Source: Psychrobacillus psychrodurans (GTDB taxonomy: Bacteria; Bacillota; Bacilli; Bacillales_A; Planococcaceae). From it: a stretch of 64,000 nt of DNA. Below the pieces are notes generated by a model. The model had not been told where the DNA came from. It was given only the letters and a program-made list of their open reading frames with translations, and did not search any database. A program made the translations under genes and the position numbers. Below are positions 43,657-51,247 of this stretch, piece after piece. The stretch lies in contig FOUN01000010.1 of NCBI GenBank assembly GCA_900114885.1, positions 1-64,000 of the forward strand, in the 5' to 3' direction. How positions within the stretch are numbered: the stretch's first letter is position 1; each line of letters opens with the position of its first letter.

Positions 43657-44190
43657 TTACCTTTTTACTTCATAATGCAACTCAGCAAACTGATTAAAAC
43701 GATTGATGCTTTTTAAGGTAAGCTCTAATTCAAAATCAACTTCTTTAAACAATGGAATCCCTTTTCCGATTAATACCGGAGACACTGTAATAATTAGCTC
43801 ATCCACTAATTTTTCATTGATAAATGAGTGTATTAGATCTCCACCACCCATTGCCCAAATACTTTTACCTTCTTTGTTTTTCAAGTGATTCGTTAAATCG
43901 ACAACATCTCCACTGAAAAATTTGACGTTCTCATTATCCTGACTTAAGGTTCTGGAGAAAACATAGCATTCCTTACCCTCATAAGGGAAGCTTTCAGTTT
44001 CTTGTTCAAGGAGCCAGTCGTAGGTACGTCTGCCCATAATAACCGTATCTACTGTGTCATAGAAGTCAGAATATCCATTATCTCCTTCACCATCTACCTT
44101 AAACAACCATTCCAAAGAGTCGTCCTCTGTGGCGATATATCCATCTAAGCTTGTTGCAATGAACAATACTAGTTTTCTTTGATTTGTCAT
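43657..44190 (-). CDS. dihydrofolate reductase family protein (RibD C-terminal-like)
   Basis: 177 residues. The motif VLFIATSLDGYIATEDDS opens the fold, TVIMGRRTYDWLL is the NADPH-binding segment, and IWAMGGGDLIHSFI is the glycine-rich loop. This is the YyaP/YwjB type of DHFR-like reductases, related to the RibD reductase domain. The substrate is unknown and it is unlikely to be the main DHFR. Single gene, with AAGGAGATTATT before the start. Confidence 0.88.
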   Translation of the reverse strand: MTNQRKLVLFIATSLDGYIATEDDSLEWLFKVDGEGDNGYSDFYDTVDTVIMGRRTYDWLLEQETESFPYEGKECYVFSRTLSQDNENVKFFSGDVVDLTNHLKNKEGKSIWAMGGGDLIHSFINEKLVDELIITVSPVLIGKGIPLFKEVDFELELTLKSINRFNQFAELHYEVKR

Positions 44191-44600
44191 AATAATCTCC
44201 TTTTAATTTGATTTCTAGAGAGACCACACCAAACAGGTTATAGATATAATAACGGAATTTCTTTCAATATGGGTTGTTGAGTGGGTTGCACAACGTGTCT
44301 GGTAAGTTCTTGTGTAAAAGTAGTATAAAGGTACCCGGGTTAAGATACAACACAGAAAAAATTCTAAGTAGTGTGGAAGTGGTGTCTAACAAAGGGAGCT
44401 TTAAAATAAATATAGGAGAAAATAAATGAAAATCTCGTTTCATAAATATCTAGCTTCACCAAGGTTCTGAGTGAATCTTGACCTGTTTCCGGTTTTGGGA
44501 TAGAAGGAAAATGCTTGAATCATGAAGGTTTTAATAAAAAATGTTAGAAGTGAATTTTTTAGGGAAAAGAAACATTAAGAAGAAAAATAGGAAGGTGAAT
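44191..44600. other. intergenic stretch
   Basis: No gene of normal size. A 14-residue frame MKISFHKYLASPRF (44426-44470) has a good TAGGAG site, but nothing else supports it. GGTACCCGGGTTAAGAT near 44330 and the direct repeat GTGTGGAAGTGGTGTC are not part of a larger structure I can see. Confidence 0.4.
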
Positions 44601-44759
44601 ATGATGAAAAAAGAGTCGAACCATGAAAAGGATTCAAATCAAAAAGATCTAACTGTTGAGCAAGGAAAGCCCAATGAGTTAAGTGAAAAACAGAAAGAAG
44701 AACTTCAAGTGAAAGATGGCCAAAATGATCATCATGTGGATGAACGGGGCGGAAGATAA
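44601..44759 (+). CDS. small hydrophilic hypothetical protein
   Basis: 52 residues, rich in Lys, Glu, Gln, Asn and Asp (KKESNHEKDSNQKDLTVEQG...), with no hydrophobic core, so it is probably disordered. The ATG pair at 44601/44604 follows AGGAAGGTGAAT. A long terminator follows 70 nt later. Its composition recalls small spore or stress proteins of Bacillales, but I cannot assign a family. Confidence 0.55.
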   Translation: MMKKESNHEKDSNQKDLTVEQGKPNELSEKQKEELQVKDGQNDHHVDERGGR

Positions 44760-44827
44760 GTGTAGAAAGTTAATAGGATGAAATCCATGACTTCATGTGG
44801 CATGCTAACTTAAAAGAATCAAACAAT

Positions 44828-44887
44828 AAAAACACCTTTCATTTAGGCAGGTATACAATACCTAATCATTAATGGAAGGTGTTTTTT
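44828..44887 (+). terminator. terminator of the small hydrophilic gene
   Basis: Tall stem AAAACACCTTTCATT/AATGGAAGGTGTTTT with an inner AGGTAT/ATACCT hairpin, then T run. Confidence 0.85.
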
Positions 44888-44889
44888 CT

Positions 44890-44967
44890 ATGGGAGAAAA
44901 CCATAAGGGGTCCAACCATAGTCATGCTAATGGTCGAATAATACTTGTTTACTATTCGTGTATGTAG
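44890..44967 (+). pseudogene. possible relic of a CDF metal transporter 5' end
   Basis: 25-codon frame starting MGENHKGSNHSHAN and ending soon after (IILVYYSCM). The His-rich start resembles CzcD-type cation diffusion facilitators (MGHNH...HSHxN), and GGAAGGTG precedes it. The match is short and the frame stops at once, so this is a weak call. Confidence 0.25.
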
Positions 44968-44992
44968 GTTTTCCTACGTAATAAGCCGTAAC

Positions 44993-45319
44993 TTATTTAT
45001 CCTCAACTTCTATCAAATAAATGCCTTTCTCAAATCCACCACGTTTTTGTTTCTTAGCAATACGGACTTTCTCTAAATCCTCGTAAGTTGCTTCGTGAAG
45101 AGGAAGAGCAGCATGAATTAACTCTAAAATGTCAGCTAGTTCCTCTAATGCAGATATATGGTTCATCGTTCTTTGGAACTCCTGTACTTCTTCATGTAGT
45201 TTTTTCTTTATTTCTGTTAAGTGTTCGGAAGGATCAAGTGTACGTGTCGTGAATTTGCTTCCTGAGTTTTTGATGACCTGTGGTATTAGGTCGCGTACTA
45301 GCTTGTTATAGACGGGCAT
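44993..45319 (-). CDS. MazG-like nucleoside phosphate pyrophosphohydrolase
   Basis: 108 residues, all-alpha. It has MPVYNKLVRDLIPQVI at the N-terminus and the metal-binding EExxE...ExxD pattern (KLHEEVQEFQ, then LEELADILELIHA). It belongs to the PRA-PH/MazG-like group that hydrolyses nucleotides to monophosphate and pyrophosphate. It is often labelled phosphoribosyl-ATP pyrophosphohydrolase, but no his genes are near, so a housecleaning role is likelier. ATG 45319 follows AAGGAGGATACCC. Confidence 0.82.
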   Translation of the reverse strand: MPVYNKLVRDLIPQVIKNSGSKFTTRTLDPSEHLTEIKKKLHEEVQEFQRTMNHISALEELADILELIHAALPLHEATYEDLEKVRIAKKQKRGGFEKGIYLIEVEDK

Positions 45320-45515
45320 TGGGTATCCTCCTTTTTCTTTTATTATAGAGAACATTGGATTATTTGAAAGGGAAGTTTTAGGGGATAAGTTTTTTGGTGG
45401 CATAGTTAATATATCTATTGCTCTTTCTCTAACAGATATTGTTATGAGTTTGATTTTCTTACGGTGGTTAAGAAAATCATTATTCGTAGCTGTCGCTGTA
45501 TAACCTATGTATTTG

Positions 45516-45544
45516 TTGAATACAAAAAAGTTTCTGTATACAAT
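45516..45544 (+). promoter_or_regulatory. promoter of the candidate antitoxin RNA
   Basis: TTGAAT (45516), exactly 17 bp, TACAAT (45539). It drives the plus strand toward the 3' end of the convergent toxin gene. No other feature is evident in 45320-45515. Confidence 0.65.
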
Positions 45545-45550
45545 GAACTT

Positions 45551-45680
45551 AGAAACATAATATAAAAGACTGGATACGCTAATATCCAGTCCTACAACTG
45601 CTAACCGCAGAAAGAGCGGTTGGTCCTGGGCCTAAAATAACCGTCGAACCTTTGCTGAGGGACGGTTATTTCTTTTTAAT
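45551..45680 (+). ncRNA. candidate antisense antitoxin RNA
   Basis: Predicted from the promoter at 45516 to the terminator at 45635-45680 (AATAACCGTC/GACGGTTATT, TTTCTTTTT tail). It folds into GACTGGATA/TATCCAGTC and AACCGC/GCGGTT hairpins. Its 3' end overlaps the end of the toxin frame and its mRNA 3' region. This is the geometry of the TxpA/RatA and related type I systems of Bacillus. Confidence 0.6.
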
Positions 45681-45773
45681 AAAGAAAATAATCAATGTCA
45701 CAACGATTGAAAAAGTTGCTAAAATTACAGCACTTAGCTGTATCAACAAGCTGATTGCTTCGTATGTGGTCAA
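45666..45773 (-). CDS. putative holin-like type I toxin
   Basis: 35 residues: MTTYEAISLLIQLSAVILAT followed by FSIVVTLIIFFIKKK. It has a short N-terminus, one membrane helix (about 8-31) and a Lys tail, which is the plan of the Hol-Tox/TxpA-like toxins that damage the membrane. The start is TTG 45773, 7-8 nt after AAGGAGGTG; ATG 45779 in the same frame is too close to the site. A TATAAT box lies at 45864-45869 on the minus strand. The antisense RNA from the other strand probably silences it. Confidence 0.75.
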   Translation of the reverse strand: MTTYEAISLLIQLSAVILATFSIVVTLIIFFIKKK

Positions 45774-45892
45774 TGGCATCACCTCCTTGAAAGGAAGTGA
45801 CAAACCACCAGCTCTGCTATGCAATTGTGCCTTTATTATCACTTAAGAAAATGAACGTTCTGTATTATATCGAAGATCATATTAAATAAACT

Positions 45893-45938
45893 ATCCAGGA
45901 AAGAAACAATCAGTAATGTTTCCTTTCTGGATTTTTTA
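45893..45938 (+). terminator. terminator-like hairpin upstream of splB
   Basis: ATCCAGGAAAGAAACA/TGTTTCCTTTCTGGAT with a TTTTTT tail on the plus strand. No plus-strand gene precedes it closely; it may stop read-through from the antitoxin RNA. Confidence 0.6.
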
Positions 45939-45947
45939 ATACTTCGC

Positions 45948-46018
45948 AAGAAACATTCGTGTTAGTTTGAAAAAACATGAATATCTAAACATTCGTGTTT
46001 GTTTGCTACACAGGGACA
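45948..46018. repeat. dispersed element with TACACAGGGA end, copy a
   Basis: AAGAAACATTCGTGTTAGTTTG ... CATTCGTGTTTGTTTGCTACACAGGGACA. It shares both internal motifs and the right end with the copy at 47198. The left TCCCTGTGTA end is missing here. Confidence 0.65.
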
Positions 46019-46080
46019 AGCACAATTTTCATAATTTCTCACTTTTAAGACAAGCTATAAAAAAAGAGAAAGGTGATCGA

Positions 46081-46122
46081 ATGGATTATAATTATGGAAT
46101 AGGTATTATGCAATATGAATAA
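46081..46122 (+). CDS. possible 13-residue leader peptide overlapping splB
   Basis: Frame MDYNYGIGIMQYE with AAAGGTGATCG upstream. Its stop lies 5 nt inside splB, whose ATG (46115) has no site of its own. Reinitiation from this frame is the simplest way to start splB. It stands where splA lies in Bacillus subtilis but is far too short to be SplA. Confidence 0.5.
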   Translation: MDYNYGIGIMQYE

Positions 46123-47143
46123 GCCCTTCGTACCGCAGCTTGTATATTTTGAACCCAATGCACTAGATTATCCGCTTGGAAAAGAACTGAAGCAAAAGTT
46201 TGAGAAAATGGGGATTGAAACACGTTTTACGACTTCGCATAATCAAATTCGAGATTTGCCTGGTGAAACGGACGCTCAAAAGTATCGTATCGCAAAATCC
46301 ACCTTAGTGGTAGGTATTCGAAAAACGTTAAAATTTGATACTTCCAAGCCTTCGGCAGAATATGCAATCCCGCTTGCGACGGGGTGTATGGGACATTGTC
46401 ATTATTGTTATTTGCAAACGACGATGGGAAGCAAACCGTATATTCGAACTTACGTAAACGTGGAGGAGATTTTCGAAGCGGCGGATCGCTACATCGAAGA
46501 ACGAGCACCTGAGATTACTCGGTTTGAAGCTGCGTGTACATCCGATATTGTAGGGATTGATCATTTAACGCATTCATTAAAAAAAGCAATTGAACATATT
46601 GGTCAAACAGAATTGGGTAGATTACGTTTTGTGACGAAATTCCATTTTGTCGATCATTTATTAGATGCCAAGCATAATGGGAATACCCGATTCCGTTTTA
46701 GCATAAATGCTGACTATGTCATTAAAAATTTCGAGCCTGGCACATCTCCTTTGGATAAAAGAATTGAGGCAGCAGGGAAAGTGGCAAGAGCTGGCTATCC
46801 GCTTGGCTTCATCGTTGCTCCCATTTACCTTCACGAAGGTTGGGAGGATGGCTACCGCAACATGTTTGAACGGCTTGATGAAGAATTGCCAAAAGATGCA
46901 AGAGATGATATTACATTTGAATTCATTCAACATCGGTTTACAAAGCCCGCGAAAAGAGTGATTGAAAAGAATTATCCAAAGTCAAAATTGGAGTTAAATG
47001 AAGATGAAAGACGCTACAAATGGGGTAAGTATGGAATTGGTAAGTATATTTATCAAAAGGACGAAGAGGATGAAATAAAATCTCGTCTATACGGCTATAT
47101 GGAAAAGTACTTTCCGAATGCGAAGTTAGAGTATTTTACTTGA
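46115..47143 (+). CDS. splB: spore photoproduct lyase
   Basis: 342-residue radical SAM enzyme that repairs the thymine dimer called spore photoproduct during germination. The cluster motif is CMGHCHYC (Cys91, 95, 98). The hydrogen-donor Cys141 lies in AACTSD. Tyr pairs of the radical path are near the C-terminal third. Length is the same as in Bacillus subtilis SplB. The gene shows that the organism forms endospores. There is no splA ahead of it, only a 13-codon frame that overlaps the start. Confidence 0.96.
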   Translation: MNKPFVPQLVYFEPNALDYPLGKELKQKFEKMGIETRFTTSHNQIRDLPGETDAQKYRIAKSTLVVGIRKTLKFDTSKPSAEYAIPLATGCMGHCHYCYLQTTMGSKPYIRTYVNVEEIFEAADRYIEERAPEITRFEAACTSDIVGIDHLTHSLKKAIEHIGQTELGRLRFVTKFHFVDHLLDAKHNGNTRFRFSINADYVIKNFEPGTSPLDKRIEAAGKVARAGYPLGFIVAPIYLHEGWEDGYRNMFERLDEELPKDARDDITFEFIQHRFTKPAKRVIEKNYPKSKLELNEDERRYKWGKYGIGKYIYQKDEEDEIKSRLYGYMEKYFPNAKLEYFT

Positions 47144-47151
47144 GCAATCAT

Positions 47152-47196
47152 AAAAAGCGTAAGGCTTCTGGGAACAGAGGCTTTACGCTTTTTTTG
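47152..47196 (+). terminator. splB terminator
   Basis: AAAAAGCGTAAGGC/GCTTTACGCTTTTT stem with a T run; the last T abuts the repeat at 47198. Confidence 0.9.
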
Positions 47197-47197
47197 T

Positions 47198-47278
47198 TGT
47201 CCCTGTGTAAGAAACATTCGTGTTAGTTCAAACAAACACGAGTGTTTGAACTTTCATGTTTGTTTGCTACACAGGGAG
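47198..47278. repeat. dispersed element with inverted ends, copy b
   Basis: Complete copy with ends TCCCTGTGTA (47200) and TACACAGGGA (47268). The inside has two CATTCGTGTT/CATGTTTGTTTG motifs and a TTCAAAC/GTTTGAA palindrome. It is about 81 bp, the size of a very small MITE-like element. Its right end supplies the last codons and stop of the LysR gene. Confidence 0.7.
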
Positions 47279-48160
47279 CACATTAAAATACTGCTTTGTC
47301 TTATTTATAAACGTATGAATAGCAGGTGATACGTAGCGGTTTTTTAAATATGTTAAATAGACAGTTCTTTCCAGTGCAGGTGAATTGATAGATTTTTTTA
47401 CAAGTGTATTATCTGGGAGGGCTTGAAGATAGTTTTCTGGAATTAGCGTTATTCCGATACCTTCTCGTACCAGACTTAAAGCTGTTTCAAAGCGTTCAAT
47501 CTCGTACTTGATGGTAGGGATTATATCTTCCATTTCAAAAGCATTCAACACATCTTCTCTTGTTTGGAAACCTTCACTACTAATAATGAACGGCTCTCCT
47601 ACAAGGTCTTTTAATGTTACTGATGAATTATTCGTTAACGAATTGCTTTCATGGAGTACTAATACGAGTTTTTCATTATATAAAGGAATGGTTTCGATAT
47701 CGTTCTCTTGAATAAATTGATTTGTTATGATGGCGTGTGTCTTGTAGTTTCGTAACGAATTTTTTACATTATCACCACTTAGAACTTCGGTTAATTTTAT
47801 GCGCATATTGGGAAAATCATCATTGTATTGAAGAATCACCTTTGGAATCCAATGCTTTACTGACTCAATCATTCCAAGTTGTATTTCCCCACTTCCTATA
47901 TGTTTTACTTCATCCATTTCTTTTTTTACCCTGTCCATCTCTAATAAAAGTTGAACTGCTTTACTATATAAAATAGCTCCTGCCTCAGTTAACTCAATGC
48001 TTCTCGTATTACGATCAAGAATTTGAAAGCCTAAATCACTTTCTAAAATTTTTATGGCATTACTAAGGGATGGTTGAGATATATGCAGTTTTTGTGCTGC
48101 TTTAGAAAAGGTCTTATAGTCGACAATCGTCACAAAATACGTAAGCTGTTTTAAATCCAT
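47267..48160 (-). CDS. LysR-family regulator next to hutG-gltS
   Basis: About 297 residues. The N-terminal winged helix (LKQLTYFVTIVDYKTFSKAAQKLHISQPSLSNAI) is followed by a LysR effector domain (about 90-297). It is divergent from hutG, with a T-N11-A palindrome between them, so it probably controls hutG-gltS in response to a glutamate-like molecule. The last codons (LPV and stop) lie in the repeat element at 47198. ATG 48160 follows AGGAGTGATAATT. Confidence 0.88.
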   Translation of the reverse strand: MDLKQLTYFVTIVDYKTFSKAAQKLHISQPSLSNAIKILESDLGFQILDRNTRSIELTEAGAILYSKAVQLLLEMDRVKKEMDEVKHIGSGEIQLGMIESVKHWIPKVILQYNDDFPNMRIKLTEVLSGDNVKNSLRNYKTHAIITNQFIQENDIETIPLYNEKLVLVLHESNSLTNNSSVTLKDLVGEPFIISSEGFQTREDVLNAFEMEDIIPTIKYEIERFETALSLVREGIGITLIPENYLQALPDNTLVKKSINSPALERTVYLTYLKNRYVSPAIHTFINKTKQYFNVLPV

Positions 48161-48179
48161 AATTATCACTCCTATCATT

Positions 48180-48196
48180 TATAGTTATAAACTATA
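48180..48196. promoter_or_regulatory. LysR-type binding box (hutG side)
   Basis: TATAGTT-ATA-AACTATA, a perfect palindrome with T-N11-A inside, 20 bp before the LysR gene. A second weaker box CTATATATCTATAG overlaps its right end at 48191-48204. Confidence 0.65.
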
Positions 48197-48279
48197 TATC
48201 TATAGTAATTATATATTAGAACTAATAAATGTGTTGATTTATAATTGATAAAAATATAAATTCATAAATTTCAGAAAGG

Positions 48280-49263
48280 ATGAATGGTTTGCTAAAAAAA
48301 GTAAAAGAGGATATTTGGTTAGGTCGGACCGATCATCTTGAGAATAGAACAAGTTTCCGGTATCACCAAATTGTTGAATTGGAACAAATAGAAAAGCTTG
48401 AATCCTTAAACGAAACTTGTGTAATTATCGGCTTTGAAAGTGAAGAGGGTGTCCGTAGAAATAAAGGTCAACTAGGAGCTGCAAAAGCACCTAACGCATT
48501 ACGGTCAGAATTGGCAAAGCTACCCTGGAAACTTTCTAAAGAAAAACGTCTTGCAGATATAGGGACAATTGAGTGTATTGGAAATGACTTAGAAAAATCC
48601 CAAAAACAACTTGGGGAAGTAGTTAACGAAGTTCTAAATAAAAAAATGATCCCGATTATTCTTGGCGGCGGTCATGAAACCGCTTACGGACATTATCTCG
48701 GTGTTCGAAATCATATTGGAGAAGATGCAAAATTAGGGATTATCAATATTGATGCACACTTTGACTTACGGCCATACGATGTACAGACTTCTTCGGGGAC
48801 GATGTTCAGACAAATACTTGAACAAGATGAAAATAGTAATTATTTCGTTCTTGGTATCCAACGATACGGGAATACACAAGAGCTATTTGACAAGGCAGAT
48901 GAATTAGATGTTACCTATATTTATGAAGAGGAAATGCATCGTGGACAGTTTGAACAAGTAAATACAGCTTTAGAGAAGTTCATCCAAAAACATGACTATA
49001 TTATGCTGACATTATGTACAGATGTACTAAACGCTGCATTTGCACCTGGTGTAAGCGCTCCATCACCTTTTGGTTTGGATCCGACTATTGTTCGTGCGAT
49101 TATCAAGGCAGTAACTTCCCATGATAAGGTGTTGTCTTTTGATATTTCCGAAGTAAATCCGACCATGGATGAAAATAATCGAACTGTAAAACTTGGAGCA
49201 TATTTAACAAATGAAGCAATTACATCATTTTTAGGAGGAAGAAAGAATGACACTAGCTCTTGA
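48280..49263 (+). CDS. hutG: formimidoylglutamase
   Basis: 327 residues of the arginase/ureohydrolase family. It turns N-formimino-L-glutamate into L-glutamate and formamide, the last step of histidine breakdown. Manganese ligands lie in GGGHETAYGH and NIDAHFDLRPY. The third site reads LCTDVLNAAFAPGVSAP, with Cys for the usual first Asp; I believe this is normal for HutG of this subgroup. The gene is alone, without hutH, hutU or hutI. ATG 48280 touches AAAGG; TTG 48289 is better spaced. It overlaps gltS by 17 nt. Confidence 0.88.
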   Translation: MNGLLKKVKEDIWLGRTDHLENRTSFRYHQIVELEQIEKLESLNETCVIIGFESEEGVRRNKGQLGAAKAPNALRSELAKLPWKLSKEKRLADIGTIECIGNDLEKSQKQLGEVVNEVLNKKMIPIILGGGHETAYGHYLGVRNHIGEDAKLGIINIDAHFDLRPYDVQTSSGTMFRQILEQDENSNYFVLGIQRYGNTQELFDKADELDVTYIYEEEMHRGQFEQVNTALEKFIQKHDYIMLTLCTDVLNAAFAPGVSAPSPFGLDPTIVRAIIKAVTSHDKVLSFDISEVNPTMDENNRTVKLGAYLTNEAITSFLGGRKNDTSS

Positions 49264-50440
49264 CCAAATTACAACAATCTTTCTTTCCATAGCACTTTTG
49301 GTTTTAGGTACATACCTAGTAAAGAAGGTTGGATTTTTAAATAAGTTCTGTATACCCGCTCCAGTGGTAGGTGGATTACTATTTGCATTCCTCGCTACAA
49401 TAGCCAAATCGTTTGGTTTGTTTGAAGTTACTTTGGATACATCTTTACAAGGATTGTTTATGCTTACCTTTTTTACTACAGTTGGCTTAGGCGCAAGTTT
49501 TAAACTGGTTAAATTGGGTGGGAAGTTACTAGTTATTTACTGGCTAGCTTGTGGATTTTTAGCGCTTGCACAAAACACAATTGGTGTGTCTATGGCATAT
49601 TTGTTTGACCTTCACCCTTTAATAGGAATGATGGCTGGAGCAGTTTCAATGGAAGGTGGACACGGTGCAGCAACTGCATTTGGACAAACTGTTGAAGACT
49701 TGGGCATTAATTCGGCACTTTCTATCGGTGTAGCAGCTGCTACGTTTGGTCTCGTTGCAGGGGGACTTATTGGAGGGCCAATAGTTAAATATCTTGTTAC
49801 AAAGTATGATCTGAAATCAACGGAAACGGATGTTGATACACCACAGATTGATCTTGAGGAAAATAATAAAGCAATCAAAACGAATACATTTTTCACACAA
49901 CTACTGCTAATCACTTTCTGTATGGCACTTGGTACATACTTAGGAGGCTTGTTCTCCTCAGCAACAGGATTTGTTCTTCCTGGATACGTTGGGGCTATGT
50001 TTGTAGCAGTTATCGTGAGAAATATTGTAGATAAGGTTAATCCTAAAACCGTAGATATGAAAAGTATCGGTTTAGTAGGTGACATTTCTTTAGGTATCTT
50101 CTTATCCATGGCACTAATGAGCATTAAACTATGGGAAATAGCGGATTTGGCGCTTCCTTTAATCGCAATCGTCATTGTCCAGGTTATATTCATTGTTCTT
50201 TTCGGTATCTTTGTTTTGTTCCGTCTATTAGGAAAAGATTACGATGCTGCTGTAATGGTAGCAGGATTCACGGGACATGGCTTAGGTGCAACGCCTAATG
50301 CAATGGCGAATATGGCTGCTGTAACCGAAAGATTCGGCCCATCGAAAAAAGCATATCTAGTCGTACCAATTGTTGGAGCATTCCTCATAGATGTGTTTGC
50401 AATGCCTATTATTATTACGACAATTAACTTATTCCAATAA
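49247..50440 (+). CDS. gltS: sodium/glutamate symporter
   Basis: 397 residues with about ten to eleven membrane helices in two inverted halves. The GltS motifs are visible: IPAPVVGGLLFA, the re-entrant GAVSMEGGHGAATAFG and its echo AGFTGHGLGATPNAMANM. The family takes up glutamate with sodium. The start overlaps hutG by 17 nt and AGGAGGAAGAAAG precedes it, so translation is coupled. Pairing with hutG suggests that the substrate may be glutamate or formiminoglutamate. Confidence 0.92.
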   Translation: MTLALDQITTIFLSIALLVLGTYLVKKVGFLNKFCIPAPVVGGLLFAFLATIAKSFGLFEVTLDTSLQGLFMLTFFTTVGLGASFKLVKLGGKLLVIYWLACGFLALAQNTIGVSMAYLFDLHPLIGMMAGAVSMEGGHGAATAFGQTVEDLGINSALSIGVAAATFGLVAGGLIGGPIVKYLVTKYDLKSTETDVDTPQIDLEENNKAIKTNTFFTQLLLITFCMALGTYLGGLFSSATGFVLPGYVGAMFVAVIVRNIVDKVNPKTVDMKSIGLVGDISLGIFLSMALMSIKLWEIADLALPLIAIVIVQVIFIVLFGIFVLFRLLGKDYDAAVMVAGFTGHGLGATPNAMANMAAVTERFGPSKKAYLVVPIVGAFLIDVFAMPIIITTINLFQ

Positions 50441-50449
50441 ACGATAAAT

Positions 50450-50481
50450 AATCCCTTGTTCATGTTGTTGAACAAGGGATT
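50450..50481 (+). terminator. gltS terminator hairpin
   Basis: AATCCCTTGTTCA/TGAACAAGGGATT stem with a 6-nt loop; the T tract is weak (TAATTAT). Confidence 0.65.
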
Positions 50482-50488
50482 AATTATC

Positions 50489-50515
50489 GTCCTTGAACAT
50501 TCGTGTTTGTTTGCT
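50489..50515. repeat. fragment of the dispersed element, copy c
   Basis: GTCCTTGAACATTCGTGTTTGTTTGCT matches the right-hand part of the element at 47198 without the terminal TACACAGGGA. Confidence 0.5.
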
Positions 50516-50535
50516 AAATCAAGAACAATCAACAA

Positions 50536-50719
50536 CTTGCGATTTGTGTTCCTGAACTTGCGATTTCTCGAAAGTATATTGCGATTCTCGAGGTAGACCT
50601 TGCGATTAGAAGCACTTGACTTGCGATACGCACAAAAACATGAGTCAACTTGCGATTTGTGTTCCTGATCTTGCGGTTTTCCGAAAGTATCTTGCGATTC
50701 TCGAGGTAGACTTTGCGAT
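50536..50719. repeat. phased array of TTGCGAT boxes, 21-bp period
   Basis: Nine boxes start at 50537, 50558, 50579, 50600, 50621, then 50650, 50671, 50692 and 50713. Eight read TTGCGAT and one reads TTGCGGT. The spacing is exactly 21 bp except one 29-bp step. Spacers differ within a block, but block 2 repeats the spacers of block 1 (GTTCCTGA, CCGAAAGTAT, TCTCGAGGTAGA). It is not coding in any convincing way and is not a CRISPR. Confidence 0.85.
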
Positions 50720-50753
50720 TCGTATTACTTGTACCCAACACAAGAGTGAATAA

Positions 50754-51149
50754 TCACCCCATCGCTTCATACAACTTCGTTAAAGCCTCATAACGCTCCG
50801 CATCAAAATCCTTCTGACCGCGCATAAACTTTTCTTTTAGATTAAAATAACATATCTCAAAATATTCCTCGTTATGATGATGAATGAAAGGATGCACCAC
50901 CTTCTCGTTAGATCCATCTCCGAAGTAACGCTCCATTTTATCTATCGTGCGAATATTAATATTGCGTGAACGCATTTCATGCAAAACAAGCTGGGTATAG
51001 GCAAACAAATCGTCTTTTGAATAGTCATAAATATAGTTAATCAAAATATGACGGTCTTCCTTTGCAAAAATACTATTCAATTCACGCCACTGTGCCAACA
51101 GTTGGGATTTCGGCAAAACGTTTAGTAAACTGTGGTGCCATAAACGCAA
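50754..51149 (-). CDS. pyrimidine dimer DNA glycosylase-like protein (TIGR02328-like)
   Basis: 131 residues beginning MRLWHHSLLNVLPKSQLLAQ, the hallmark of small proteins related to T4 endonuclease V (Pyr_excise) and grouped as TIGR02328. In endonuclease V the N-terminal residue attacks the damaged base; activity of this subgroup is not proven. TTG start with AGGAGGTG upstream. The HHHNEEYF block near residue 90 is His-rich. A broken copy of the 5' end lies just upstream. Confidence 0.72.
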   Translation of the reverse strand: MRLWHHSLLNVLPKSQLLAQWRELNSIFAKEDRHILINYIYDYSKDDLFAYTQLVLHEMRSRNINIRTIDKMERYFGDGSNEKVVHPFIHHHNEEYFEICYFNLKEKFMRGQKDFDAERYEALTKLYEAMG

Positions 51150-51247
51150 AAAATCACCTCCTGTTCAATCTATTGTAATGATAACAAAATAATTTCACTT
51201 TTATGTTCATAAAACCTTCCAGTAATGATAGAAGTGGGGGGAAATCC

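Noticed and set aside
45652-45846. 64-residue plus-strand frame
   Set aside because: It is antisense to the toxin gene and begins inside the terminator hairpin; the minus-strand 35-residue frame with AAGGAGGTG is the credible gene.
50536-50719. CRISPR array
   Set aside because: The conserved part is only 7-9 bp and the spacers are about 14 bp and duplicated between blocks; no cas genes are near.
50529-50741. 70-residue minus-strand frame with NRK heptad repeats over the TTGCGAT array
   Set aside because: The repeat peptide arises from the 21-bp period. The 29-bp step shifts the frame, so the peptide repeat changes halfway, and there is no ribosome site. The DNA repeat is the real feature.
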